Source of the DNA: Eledone cirrhosa
Lineage: Eukaryota > Mollusca > Cephalopoda > Octopoda > Eledonidae
Direction: 5' to 3'
DNA length: 64,000 nt
NCBI GenBank assembly: GCA_964016885.1
Contig: OZ024759.1
Span: 5,195,546-5,259,545 of the forward strand
Of the stretch, positions 30,501-42,666 are shown one piece after another. Positions within the stretch are counted from its first letter, which is position 1, and every line of letters starts with the position of its first letter. The position numbers and the translations under genes were made by a program. Below the pieces are notes generated by a model. It had not been told where the DNA came from and searched no databases. It was given only the letters and a program-made list of their open reading frames with translations.

Positions 30501-33500
30501 ACCAGGACCACACCATCTACTGTAACACACCTGTCTGATAGATGATACCTTATAACCAGGACCACACCATCTACTGTAACACACATGTCTGACAGGTGCT
30601 ACCTTATAACCAGGACCACATCATCTACTGTAACACACCTGTCTGATAGATGATACCTTATAAACAGGACCACACCATCTACTGTAACACACCTGTCTGA
30701 CAGCTGCTACCTTATAACCAGGACCACACCATCTACTGTAACACACCTATCTGACAGGTGCTACCTTATAACCAGGACCACACCTTCTACTGTAACACAC
30801 CTGTCTGACAGGTGCTACCTTATAACCAGGACCACACCATCTTCTGTAACACACCTGTCTGACAGCTGCTACCATATAACCAGGACCACACCATCTACTG
30901 TAACACACCTGTCTGATAGCTCCTACCTTATAACCAGTACCACACTATCTACTGTAACACACTTGTCTGACAGGTGCTACCTTATAACCAGGACCACACC
31001 ATCTACTGTAACACACCTGTCTGATAGATGATACCTTATAACCAGGACCACACCATCTACTGGAACACACCTGTCTGACAGGTGCTACCTTATAACCAGG
31101 ACCACACCATCTACTGTAACACACCTGTCTGATAGATGATACCTTATAACCAGGACCACACCATCTACTGTAACACACATGTCTGACAGATGCTACCTTA
31201 TAACCAGGACCACATCATCTACTGTAACACACCTGTCTGATAGATGATACCTTATAAACAGGACCACACCATCTACTGTAACACACCTGTCTGACAGGTG
31301 CTACCTTATAACCAGGATCACACCATCTACTGTAACACACCTGTCTGACAGCTGCTACCATATAACCAGTACCACACCATCTACTGGAACACACGTGTCT
31401 GACAGCTGCTACCTTATAACCAGGACCACACCATCTACTGTAACACACCTGTCTGACAGCTGCTACCTTATAACCAGGACCACACCATCTACTGGAACAC
31501 ACCTGTCTGACAGGTGCTACCTTATAACCAGGACCACACCATCTACTGTAACACACCTGTCTGATAGATGATACCTTATAACCAGGACCACACCATCTAC
31601 TGGAACACACCTGTCTGACAGGTGCTACCTTATAACCAGGACCACACCATCTACTGTAACACACCTGTCTGATAGATGATACCTTATAACCAGGACCACA
31701 CCATCTACTGTAACACACCTGTCTGATAGATGATACCTTATAAACAGGACCACACCATCTACTGTAACACACCTGTCTGACAGGTGCTACCTTATAACCA
31801 GGATCACACCATCTACTGTAACACACCTGTCTGACAGCTGCTACCATATAACCAGTACCACACCATCTACTGGAACACACGTGTCTGACAGGTGCTACCT
31901 TATAACCAGGACCACACCATCTACTGTAACACACCTGTCTGACAGCTGCTAACTTATAACCAGGACCACACCATCTACTGGAACACACCTGTCTGACAGA
32001 TGCTACCTTATAACCAGGACCACACCATCTACTGTAACACACCTGTCTGATAGATGATACCTTATAACCAGGACCACACCATCTACTGGAACACACCTGT
32101 CTGACAGGTACTACCTTATAACCAGGACCACACCATCTACTGTAACACACCTGTCTGATAGATGATACCTTATAACCAGGACCACACCATCTACTGTAAC
32201 ACACATGTCTGATAGCTGCTACCATATAACCAGGACCACACCATCTACTGTAACACACCTGTCTGATAGATGATACCTTATAACCAGGACCACACCATCT
32301 ACTGTAACACACCTGTCTGACAGGTGCTACCTTATAACCAGGACCACACCATCTACTGTAACACACCTGTCTGACAGGTGCTACCTTATAACCAGGACCA
32401 CACCTTCTACTGTAACACACCTGTTTGACAGGTGCTACCTTATAACCAGGACCACACCATCTACTGTAACACACCTGTCTGACAGGTGCTACCTTATAAC
32501 CAGGACCACACCTTCTACTGTAACACACCTGTCTGACAGGTGCTACCTTATAACCAGGACCACACCATCTACTGTAACACACCTGTCTGACAGGTGCTAC
32601 CTTATAACCAGGACCACACCATCTACTGTAACACACATGTCTGATAGCTGCTACCTTATAACCAGGACCACACCATCTACTGTAACACACCTGTCTGACA
32701 GCTGCTACCATATAACCAGGACCACACCATCTACTGTAACACACCTGTCTGATAGATGATACCTTATAACCAGGACCACACCATCTACTGTAACACACCT
32801 GTCTGACAGGTGCTACCTTATAACCAGGACCACACCTTCTACTGTAACACACCTGTCTGACAGGTGCTACCTTATAACCAGGACCACACCATCTACTGTA
32901 ACACACCTATCTGACAGGTGCTACCTTATAACCAGGACCACACCTTCTACTGTAACACACCTGTCTGACAGGTGCTACCTTATAACCAGGACCACACCAT
33001 CTACTGTAACACACCTGTCTGACAGCTGCTACCATATAACCAGGACCACACCATCTACTGTAACACACCTGTCTGACAGCTGCTACCTTATAACCAGGAC
33101 CACACCATCTACTGTAACACACCTGTCTGACAGCTCCTACCTTATAACCAGGACCACACTATCTACTGTAACACACTTGTCTGATAGCTGCTACCTTATA
33201 ACCAGGACCACACCATCTACTGTAACACACCTGTCTGACAGGTGATACCTTATAACCAGGACCACGCCATCTACTGTAACACACCTGTCTGACAGCTGCT
33301 ACCTTATAACCAGGACCACACCATCTACTGTAACACACCTGTCTGACAGCTGCTACCTTATAACCAGGACCACACCATCTACTGTAACACACCTGTCTGA
33401 CAGGTGCTACCTTATAACCAGGACCACACCATCTACTGTAACACACCTGTCTGACAGGTGCTAACTTATAACCAGGACCACACCATCTACTGTAACACAC

Positions 33501-36500
33501 TTATCTGACAGGTGCTACCTATTAACCAGGACCACACCATCTACTGTAACACACCTGTCTGACAGGTGCTACCTTATAACCAGGACCACACCATCTACTG
33601 TAACACACCTGTCTGATAGATGATACCTTATAACCAGGACCACACCATCTACTGTAACACACCTGTCTGACAGGTGCTACCTTATAACCAGGACCACACC
33701 ATCTACTGTAACACACCTGTCTGACAGCTGCTACCTTATAACGAGGACCACACCATCTACTGTAACACACCTCTCTGACAGGTGCTACCATATAACCAGG
33801 ACCACACCATCTACTGTAACACACCTGTCTGATAGATGATACCTTATAACCAGGACCACACCATCTACTGTAACACACCTGTCTGACAGGTGCTACCTTA
33901 TAACCAGGACCACACCATCTACTGTAACACACCTGTCTGATAGATGATACCTTATAACCAGGACCACACCATCTACTGTAACACACCTGTCTGATAGATG
34001 ATACCTTATAACCAGGACCACACCATCTACTGTAACACACCTGTCTGATAGATGATACCCTATAACCAGGACCACACCATCTACTGTAACACACCTGTCT
34101 GACAGGTGCTACCTTATAACCAGGACCACACCATCTACTGTAACACACCTGTCTGATAGATGATACCTTATAACCAGGACCACACCATCTACTGGAACAC
34201 ACCTGTCTCACAGGTGCTACCTTATAACCAGGACCACACCATCTACTGTAACACACCTGTCTGACAGGTGCTACCTTATAACCAGGACCACACCATCTAC
34301 TGTAACACACCTGTCTGACAGGTGCTACCTTATAACCAGGATCACACCATCTACTGTAACACACCTGTCTGACAGGTGCTACCTTATAACCAGGACCACA
34401 CCATCTACTGTAACACACCTGTCTGATAGATGATACCTTATAACCAGGACCACACCATCTACTGTAACACACCTGTCTGACAGGTGCTACCTTATAACCA
34501 GGACCACACCATCTACTGTAACACACCTGTCTGACAGGTGCTACCTTATAACCAGGACCACACCTTCTACTGTAACACACCTGTCTGACAGGTGCTACCT
34601 TATAACCAGGACCACACCATCTACTGTAACACACCTGTCTGACAGGTGCTACCTTATAACCAGGACCACACCATCTACTGTAACACACATGTCTGATAGA
34701 TGATACCTTATAACCAGGACCACACCATCTACTGTAACACACCTGTCTGACAGCTGCTACCATACAACCAGGACCACACCATCTACTGTAACACACCTGT
34801 CTGATAGATGATACCTTATAACCAGGACCACACCATCTACTGTAACACACCTGTCTGACAGGTGCTACCTTATAACCAGGACCACACCATCTACTGTAAC
34901 ACACCTATCTGACAGGTGCTACCTTATAACCAGGACCACACCTTCTACTGTAACACACCTGTCTGACAGGTGCTACCTTATAACCAGGACCACACCATCT
35001 ACTGTAACACACCTGTCTGACAGCTGCTACCATATAACCAGGACCACACCATCTACTGTAACACACCTGTCTGACAGCTGCTACCTTATAACCAGGACCA
35101 CACCATCTACTGTAACACACCTGTCTGACAGCTCCTACCTTATAACCAGGACCACACTATCTACTGTAACACACTTGTCTGATAGCTGCTACCTTATAAC
35201 CAGGACCACACCTTCTACTGTAACACACCTGTTTGACAGGTCCTACCTTATAACCAGGACCACACCATCTACTGTAACACACCTGTCTGACAGGTGCTAC
35301 CTTATAACCAGGACCACACCATCTACTGTAACACACCTGTCTGACAGGTGATACCTTATAACCAGGACCACACCATCTACTGTAACACACCTGTCTGACA
35401 GCTGCTACCTTATAACCAGGACCACACCATCTACTGTAACACACCTGTCTGACAGCTGCTACCTTATAACCAGGACCACACCATCTACTGTAACACACCT
35501 GTCTGACAGGTGCTACCTTATAACCAGGACCACACCATCTACTGTAACACACCTGTCTGACAGGTGCTAACTTATAACCAGGACCACACCATCTACTGTA
35601 ACACACTTATCTGACAGGTGCTACCTATTAACCAGGACCACACCATCTACTGTAACACACCTGTCTGACAGGTGCTACCTTATAACCAGGACCACACCAT
35701 CTACTGTAACACACCTGTCTGATAGATGATACCTTATAACCAGGACCACACCATCTACTGTAACACACCTGTCTGACAGGTGCTACCTTATAACCAGGAC
35801 CACACCATCTACTGTAACACACCTGTCTGACAGCTGCTACCTTATAACGAGGACCACACCATCTACTGTAACACACCTCTCTGACAGGTGCTACCATATA
35901 ACCAGGACCACACCATCTACTGTAACACACCTGTCTGATAGATGATAACTTATAACCAGGACCACACCATCTACTGTAACACACCTGTCTGATAGATGAT
36001 ACCTTATAACCAGGACCACACCATCTACTGTAACACACCTGTCTGACAGGTGCTACCTTATAACCAGGACCACACCATCTACTGTAACACACCTGTCTGA
36101 TAGATGATACCTTATAACCAGGACCACACCATCTACTGTAACACACCTGTCTGATAGATGATACCTTATAACCAGGACCACACCATCTACTGTAACACAC
36201 CTGTCTGATAGATGATACCCTATAACCAGGACCACACCATCTACTGTAACACACCTGTCTGACAGGTGCTACCTTATAACCAGGACCACACCATCTACTG
36301 TAACACACCTGTCTGATAGATGATACCTTATAACCAGGACCACACCATCTACTGGAACACACCTGTCTCACAGGTGCTACCTTATAACCAGGACCACACC
36401 ATCTACTGTAACACACCTGTCTGACAGGTGCTACCTTATAACCAGGACCACACCATCTACTGTAACACACCTGTCTGACAGGTGCTACCTTATAACCAGG

Positions 36501-36735
36501 ATCACACCATCTACTGTAACACACCTGTCTGACAGGTGCTACCTTATAACCAGGACCACACCATCTACTGTAACACACCTGTCTGATAGATGATACCTTA
36601 TAACCAGGACCACACCATCTACTGTAACACACCTGTCTGACAGCTGCTACCTTATAACCAGGACCACACCATCTACTGTAACACACCTGTCTGATAGATG
36701 ATACCTTATAACCAGGAACACACCTTCCACTGGAA
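27508..36735 (-). repeat. 54-bp array derived from the EGF exon 3' half, about 171 copies
   Basis: On the minus strand the unit reads TGTTACAGTAGATGGTGTGG, TCCTGGTTATAAGGTAGCAC, CTGTCAGACAGGTG. This is the exon 3' half (C-S-S-G-G-C-G-x-G-Y-K-G-S-x-C-Q-T) with one A lost from TATAAAGG. The junction CAGACAG|GTGTGT keeps the exon's donor in every unit, and GTTACAG supplies an acceptor-like AG. The unit is 18 codons, so long ORFs repeat V-C-Y-S-R-W-C-G-P-G-Y-K. The exon frame is shifted in its second half, so this is not EGF coding. Variants VAP, VSS and VAA mark sub-blocks. Confidence 0.92.
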
Positions 36736-36800
36736 CACACACCTGTCTCTGTCTTACACCTGTCTCTGTGTTACACCTACTATCATCTTGACTAAATATA
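36712..36800 (-). pseudogene. EGF half-exon bordering the 54-bp array
   Basis: Reads D-D-S-R-C-N-T-E-T-G-V before a frame break, then the first array-like unit. It lacks the 5' half and acceptor. The same D-D-S-R-C-N-T stump occurs at 14.5 and 38.3 kb, each time just downstream of an intact exon. Confidence 0.75.
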
Positions 36801-36822
36801 TTAAGTAACAAACAAAGCTTAC

Positions 36823-36960
36823 CTGTCTGACAGTTGCTACTTTCATAACCAGCAGTACATCCTCCTCTAGAACACACACCTGTCTGTTTGTTACATTTAC
36901 TGTTGTCAGCACAGTAACATGTGTTGCCACAGTTGGCTCCAAATTTTCCATTTCTACAGA
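36823..36960 (-). CDS. EGF-like exon 11 (138 nt, phase 1-1)
   Basis: Begins V-C-R-N-G-K-F-G-A-N-C-G-N-T-C-Y-C and ends Y-E-S-S-N-C-Q-T; eight cysteines; acceptor TCCACAG, donor GTAAGC. Its upstream intron flank (GAAATAAAAATATGAGAACA) is shared with exons 6, 8 and 9. Confidence 0.9.
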
Positions 36961-37021
36961 CTGTGGAAATAAAAATATGAGAACAATGACAATAACAACA
37001 ACATATAACACTATACAAGAT

Positions 37022-37135
37022 AATGCTTCTGATTTAGGCACAAGGCCAGCAATTTTAGGGGAGGAGAAAATCAATTAAATCGACCCCAGTGTGTGACTGG
37101 TACTTCATTTTATCAACCCTGTTGGGATGAAAGGG
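37022..37135 (-). mobile_element. tRNA-derived SINE (type A), partial
   Basis: GGCACAAGGCCAGCAATTTT through TTATCAACCCTGTTGGGATG; both ends are cut. Confidence 0.6.
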
Positions 37136-37224
37136 ATAGCTACCACAATTCTATCATCTATATTATAGCGTTGTCATCTATACTATATCTATATCATCTG
37201 TACTATATTTGTATCATCTTAATT

Positions 37225-37695
37225 TCCATGTTTCTAACACCCATGGATATGCCTACAAAGTCAGAAAACAGCACAGCTCCCATGACTTTCGGAAACATTT
37301 TTTCAAGCTCAGAGTTGCTGAAGCATGGAACAAACTACCTGCATCAGTTGTTAGCTGTCGAGACACATCCTTTACAACCGCCATGGAACAAACTAATTGC
37401 ATCAGTTGTTAGCTGTCGAGACACTACATCCTTTAAAACCTCCATGGAACAAACTACCTGCATCAGTTGTTAGCTGTCGAGACACTACATCCTTTAAAAC
37501 CTCTATGCTTCCTGAGATTCGTCAACACTGCACCTGATGTCCCCCCTTCCATACACACGCACACATGTATTTCATGACTCTAACACTGTTCCTTTTCCTG
37601 ACATTTAAACATTATTCTATGTACTATACATGCACCTTTGATGAGTTGTAGTGCACCTGAGCACTGTACACAATAATTTCATTATTATATTATTT
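37225..37695 (+). mobile_element. Non-LTR retrotransposon 3' end with internal duplication
   Basis: Reads H-G-Y-A-Y-K-V-R-K-Q-H-S-S-H-D-F-R-K-H-F and then A-E-A-W-N-K-L-P-A-S-V-V-S. The segment around CTGCATCAGTTGTTAGCTGT is tandemly repeated three times. The 3' UTR ends ATTTCATTATTATATTATTT. Confidence 0.72.
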
Positions 37696-37861
37696 TATAC
37701 TCCAGTGGTATGACCTAAACTATATATAATCCATACTATATCTATACAATCTATATGATTTCCGTAACATCGATATTATGTCTATATACTTGCCGATTCT
37801 CTACACTCCATACCAATGTTATACTATATATTCATGAGGCTATGATATCCCCTTTATATTG

Positions 37862-38202
37862 TAAGCACATAGCTTAGTAGTTAGAGCATTGGCCTTGCAA
37901 TCGAAAGGTTGTGAGTTCAATTCTCAGACCGGGTGATGTGTTGTTTCCTTGAGCGGTACACTTTATTTCCCATTGCTCCAGTTTACTCAGTTGTAGAAAT
38001 GAGATGATAGGGACTGGGGTCCATATCATTCCACTGCAAAGTGGTCCTGGAGGTGCCACGGCAAAAAACACCCAATACTCACTGTAAATGAGGTTGGTGT
38101 TAGGAAGGGCATCCAGCTGTAGAAATCAAGCCAGAATCAGTTTCCGTCCCACCCTTGTAAGCAGGGAAATGCAGACGTAAAATGATGATGATGATGATTG
38201 TA
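37862..38202 (+). mobile_element. Chimeric SINE: tRNA-like head with RTE 3' tail
   Basis: Head: GTAGTTAGAGCATTGGCC and GGTTGTGAGTTCAATTCTC. Body: CTTGAGCGGTACACTTTATT. Tail: GTGGTCCTGGAGGTGCCACG, TTAGGAAGGGCATCCAGCTG, ending AAAATGATGATGATGATG. The tail is that of the RTE LINE at 4.3-4.5 kb, so the SINE was probably mobilised by that LINE's machinery. Confidence 0.8.
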
Positions 38203-38225
38203 GCTCCAAAACAGTTTAAATCTAC

Positions 38226-38333
38226 CTGTCTCACAGGTGTTACCTTCATAACCAGCACTACACCCTCCACTAAAACACACACCTGTCTCTGTGTTACACT
38301 TAGCTGTGTGTTACACCTACTGTCATCTTGACT
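38226..38333 (-). pseudogene. EGF half-exon (3' half) with donor
   Basis: Minus strand D-D-S-R-C-N-T, a duplicated GTAACACAGAGACAG-like piece, then F-S-G-G-C-S-A-G-Y-E-G-N-T-C and donor GTAGAT. No 5' half or acceptor. Confidence 0.75.
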
Positions 38334-38375
38334 CAATATATCATGTTAGAAACAAAGCTATACTACACCACTTAC

Positions 38376-38513
38376 CTGTCTGACAGTTGCTACCTTCATA
38401 ACCAGCAGTACATCCTCCACTAGAACACACACCTGTCTGTTTGTAACACCTGTTATTATCAGCACAGTGGCATGTGTGTTTACAGTTAGCTCCAAATTTA
38501 CCAATGTCACAGG
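38376..38513 (-). CDS. EGF-like exon 10 (138 nt, phase 1-1)
   Basis: Begins A-C-D-I-G-K-F-G-A-N-C-K-H-T-C-H-C and ends Y-E-G-S-N-C-Q-T; eight cysteines; acceptor ATTACAG, donor GTAAGT. Confidence 0.9.
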
Positions 38514-38574
38514 CTGTAATATGAAATGTAATGTAAACAGTTTGAACAATTTCAAGATATAATATTTAGAATTA

Positions 38575-38814
38575 TTAACCTTTTTGATATCAAAATACCT
38601 GACACCGATTAACTGTTTTACTCTATATATTTATCTAAAAACCTCCCACTATAGTGTTATGTAAGAACTTTTGTTAAGTTATGTTCCATCCAAAATATTA
38701 GTGATGAAAATCTCAGTTATATAACTATAGCCCTTCAAATTCTTCATTATATAAAAATTTGTTTAAATTTGTATGCAATATATTTCTTTAGTAATATGGT
38801 AATGAAAGGATTAA
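38575..38814 (+). mobile_element. Second TTAA-flanked MITE, parent of the 48-bp arrays
   Basis: Starts TTAACCTTTTTGATATC and ends TATGGTAATGAAAGGATTAA. Its 3' end plus the flank TGACATAGACAGTGTCTTT forms the 48-bp unit. The two termini match only over the outer few bases, so the MITE call is moderate. Confidence 0.5.
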
Positions 38815-39195
38815 TGACATAGACAGTGTCTTTAAGTAGAAATATGGTAATGAAAGGGTTAATGATATAGACAGTGTCTTTAAGTAGAAATATGTAATGA
38901 AAGGGTTAATGACATAGACAGTGTCTTTAAGTAGAGATATGGTAATGAAAGGGTTAATGACATAGACAGTGTCTTTAAGTAGAAATATGGTAATGAAAGG
39001 GTTAATGACATAGACAGTGTCTTTAAGTAGAGATATGTAATGAAAGGGTTAATGACATAGACAGTGTCTTTAAGTAGAAATATGGTAATGAAAGGGTTAA
39101 TGACATAGACAGTGTCTTTAAGTAGAGATATGTAATGAAAGGGTTAATGACATAGACAGTGTCTTTAAGTAGAAACTTGGTAATGAAAGGTTTAA
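38785..39195. repeat. 48-bp minisatellite, about 8 copies
   Basis: Unit AATATGGTAATGAAAGGGTT then AATGACATAGACAGTGTCTT then TAAGTAGA, some copies 46-47 bp. Confidence 0.9.
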
Positions 39196-39505
39196 TCCAA
39201 ATATTCAATTACTTTGAAGCAAGAAACAAATGCAAATATCCGACTAACTTGAATTTTCCATCGGATTTTAAAATTATTTTACGTATTTTTGCTATATTAG
39301 TTTTTTTAACTTAATATTATTATTTTTCTATTGTATTTCTTTATAATTATGTGAATACAAAAATATTTTATATTGTAACTTTTTATGTTAAATAATAAAT
39401 GACTATAAAACTATACAAAAACTATAATAATTTCACAAAAGTCGCATTCATAGGTATATCAACTTATGCGACCTCCTTTATTACTGCCTAATTTAAATGT
39501 GGCCT
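39196..39505. other. AT-rich intronic stretch, nothing recognised
   Basis: Very AT-rich with no exon or repeat family identified. GTCGCATTCATAGGTATATC and its near-inverse ACTTATGCGAC form a small imperfect inverted repeat near 39,450. Confidence 0.45.
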
Positions 39506-40178
39506 CTAATAGACAGTATCTTTCATAGACAGTATCTGACATAGACAGTATCTGACATAGACAGTATCTTTCATTAGAAATATGGTAATGAAAGGGTTAA
39601 TGACATAGACAGTGTCTTTTATTAGAAATGTGGTAATGAAAGGGTTAATGACATAGACAGTGTCTTTTATTAGAAATGTGGTAATGAAAGGGTTAATGAC
39701 ATAGACAGTGTCTTTTATTAGAAATGTGGTAATGAAAGGGTTAATGACATAGACAGTGTCTTTTATTAGAAATGTGGTAATGAAAGGGTTAATGACATAA
39801 ACAGTGTCTTTCATTAGAAATATGGTAATGAAAGGGTTAATGACATAGACAGTGTCTTTTATTAGAAATGTGGTAATGAAAGGGTTAATGACATAGACAG
39901 TGTCTTTCATTAGAAATGTGGTAATGAAAGGGTTAATGACATAGACAGTGTCTTTTATTAGAAATGTGGTAATGAAAGGGTTAATGACATAGACAGTGTC
40001 TTTCATTAGAAATATGGTAATGAAAGGGTTAATGACATAGACAGTGTCTTTCATTAGAAATGTGGTAATGAAAGGGTTAATGACATAGACAGTGTCTTTT
40101 ATTAGAAATGTGGTAATGAAAGGGTTAATGACATAGACAATGTCTTTCATTAGAAATATGGTAATGAAAGGGTTAATT
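39506..40178. repeat. 48-bp minisatellite, about 13 copies
   Basis: Same unit as the array at 38.8 kb, with CATTAGA or TATTAGA in place of TAAGTAGA. Ends 15 bp from exon 9's donor. Confidence 0.92.
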
Positions 40179-40192
40179 ACTACACCATATAC

Positions 40193-40330
40193 CTGTCTGA
40201 CAGTTGCTACCTTCATAACCAGCAGCACATCCTCCACTAGAACACACACCTGTCTGTTTGTTACATTTACTGTTGTCAGCACAGTGACATGTGTTGCCAC
40301 AGTTGGCTCCAAATTTACCTGATTTACAGA
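40193..40330 (-). CDS. EGF-like exon 9 (138 nt, phase 1-1)
   Basis: Begins V-C-K-S-G-K-F-G-A-N-C-G-N-T-C-H-C and ends Y-E-G-S-N-C-Q-T; eight cysteines; acceptor ATTTCCAG. The donor is GTATAT, because the usual GTAAGTGGTG flank has been altered at the array junction, which may weaken splicing. Confidence 0.87.
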
Positions 40331-40439
40331 CTGGAAATAAAATATGAGAACAATGACAATTATAACAACATTTACACTATACAAGATAATAAATATCACA
40401 ATATTATATTATCTATATTATAATGTTGTCATCTATACC

Positions 40440-42305
40440 AGAGGTCGGCATCCTTTTGGGGTGTGCGGGCCACATTGCTATGGAGTGTCACACAGGCAGG
40501 CCACATTTCTATGCAGTGTCTCACTGGCAGGCCACATTGTTACGAAGTGTCTTGTCAGTTGCTCACATTGCTATACAGTGTCTTGTCAGCAGGCCACATT
40601 GCTATACAGTGTCTTGTCAGCAGGCCACATAGCTATGGAGTGTCTTGTCAGCAGGCCACATAGCTATGGAGTGTCTTGTCAGCAGGCCACATAGCTATGG
40701 AGTGTCTCACCAGCAGGCCACATTGCTATACAGTGTCTTGTCAGCAGGCCACATTGCTATACAGTGTCTTGTCAGCAGGCCACATAGCTATGCAGTGTCT
40801 CACCAGCAGGCCACATAGCTATGGAGTGTCTAGTCAGCAGGCCACATAGCTATGGAGTGTCTCACCAGCAGGCCACATTGCTATGCAGTGTCTTCTCAGC
40901 AGGCCATATTGCTATGCAGTGTCTCACCAGCAGGCCACATGGCTATGGAGTGTCTCACCAGCAGGCCACATAGCTATGCAGTGTCTCGTCAGCAGGCCAT
41001 ATTGCTATGCAGTGTCTCGTCAGCAGGCCACATAGCTATGTAGTGTCTCAGCAGCAGGCCACATAGCTATGGAGTGTCTCACCAGCAGGCCACATAGCTA
41101 TGGAGTGTCTTGTCAGCAGGCCACATAGCTATGTAATGTCTCGCCAGCAGGCCACATAGCTATGTAGTGTCTTGTCAGCAGGCCACATAGCTATGTAATG
41201 TCTCGCCAGCAGGCCACATAGCTATGCAGTGTCTCACCAGCAGGCCACATAGCTATGCAGTGTCTCGTCAGCAGGCCATATTGCTATGCAGTGTCTCGTC
41301 AGCAGGCCATATTGCTATGCAGTGTCTCACCAGCAGGCCACATAGCTATGCAGTGTCTCGTCAGCAGGCCACATTGCTATACAGTGTCTTGTCAACAGGC
41401 CATATAGCTATGGAGTGTCTCACCAGCAGGCCACATAGCTATGTAGTGTCTTGTCAGCAGGCGACATAGCTATGGAGTGTCTCACCAGCAGACTACATAG
41501 CTATGCAGTGTCTCACCAGCAGGCCACATTGCTATGCAGTGTCTCACCAGCAGGCCACATAGCTATGCAGTGTCTCGTCAGCAGGCCACATTGCTATGCA
41601 GTGTCTCGTCAGCAGGCCACGTAGCTATGTAGTGTCTCGTCGGCAGGCCATGATATCAAATAAGTAATGAGAACATATGTAAAAAGAATGCAGTAATATA
41701 ATAAAATACTCTGACATTTTTAATAAACTCTGACAAAGCCATGACACCTGGCAGTGTATTTAAACCAGGGTTGCCATTTGTTCAGTGAACATATTTACTT
41801 CTAATAATACTGAACACTTTTAACATAGAAAAATAAATAAACATTGATTATTATCAAATACAGTCCCTTACAGATGTTTTACTACCAGACAGTTAACTAA
41901 AATGAACAATTTTGAGGATGAAATGAAATAACTATGTCAGACATACTGACTTTTTTAGGTAAGTCTGGGTCATTTCACATCCCTGCCATACAGATACTAT
42001 GTATGTACATATATACACGAATACACACACACAGTCCCTTTGACCTCGATGTCTGACTATTCTATCTCTCTGAGTTTGATTGTTTCTTACTGTCACATTA
42101 AAACATTACGTTCAGTTAAGTGAGTCTTGAGGTTAGACGTGTTCTCTAGTTGGTATTTTAATCCCAAATAATTCAGAACACATTTTCAGGGGATGGCTTA
42201 GTCAAAGATTGAAACCTGTCGGCAGGCCAGATGTGGCCCGTGGGCCAGATGTGGCCCGCGGGCCAGATGTGGCCTACGGGCCAGGGATTTAATGACCCCT
42301 AATCT
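40440..42305. mobile_element. hAT-like MITE containing a 31-bp array
   Basis: Left end CCAGAGGTCGGCATCCTTTT with GTGCGGGCC. Right end has repeated GCGGGCCAGATGTGGCC blocks and ATTTAATGACCCCTAATCTA. This layout is common to nonautonomous hAT elements. About 1.2 kb of the interior is the minisatellite; no transposase is seen. Confidence 0.55.
40470..41650. repeat. 31-bp minisatellite, about 38 copies
   Basis: Unit CAGGCCACATAGCTATGCAG then TGTCTCACCAG, with TTGCTAT and GTCTTGTCAG variants. The parent is the GGGCCACATTGCTATGGAG segment next to the MITE's left end. Confidence 0.9.
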
Positions 42306-42414
42306 ATACTATAGTGATATCAACTATTTTATATCTATATCATCTGTACTATATCCCTACAACCTATATTATATCTATAGCTATACTATATCTATTCCTC
42401 TATATTATATCTAT
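41651..42414. other. hAT-like MITE right half and AT-rich flank
   Basis: No exon. The flank 42,306-42,414 consists of repeated ATATCTATA/CATCTGTACTATATC-like sequence. That sequence recurs near 37.2, 37.8, 47.5 and 48.0 kb and marks duplicated introns. Confidence 0.5.
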
Positions 42415-42570
42415 TGAAGGTGCAAGGATTAGTGGTAAGAGCGTCAGGCTTACAATCATAAAGTTGTGAGTTTGATGCCTGAATCTTGCTGTGTTTTGTG
42501 TTCTTGAACAAGTCACTTTATTTCATGTTGCTCAAGATACTCTGCTATAGAAATGAGTTGTGATGTCACA
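42415..42570 (+). mobile_element. tRNA-headed SINE (type B) head and body
   Basis: ATTAGTGGTAAGAGCGTCAG, AAGTTGTGAGTTTGATGCC and GTTCTTGAACAAGTCACTTT; no RTE tail. Confidence 0.68.
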
Positions 42571-42666
42571 CTTTCAATAGGAACACACACCTGTCTCTAA
42601 GTTACACCTGCTGTTGTTTTGTTTCAATATATTATGCTACAACAAAGTTATGCTACATCACTTACC
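42571..42666 (-). pseudogene. EGF exon stump whose main exon was replaced by the 48-bp array
   Basis: A half-exon piece (AGGTGTAACTTAGAGACAGG on the minus strand) and the intron flank seen next to other exons end in CACTTAC at 42,659-42,665. That is a donor site. Where the exon should begin, the 48-bp array starts instead. Confidence 0.65.

Noticed and set aside
27508..36735. Long open frames of V-C-Y-S-R-W-C-G-P-G-Y-K repeats as a giant cysteine-rich protein
   Set aside because: The unit is an EGF half-exon with a one-base loss, so its second half is out of the EGF frame. The frames are broken by scattered stops between blocks and every unit carries splice-like sites. An intronic repeat is the simpler reading.
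27508..36735. CRISPR-like array
   Set aside because: Units are head-to-tail with no unique spacers, and the organism is an animal.
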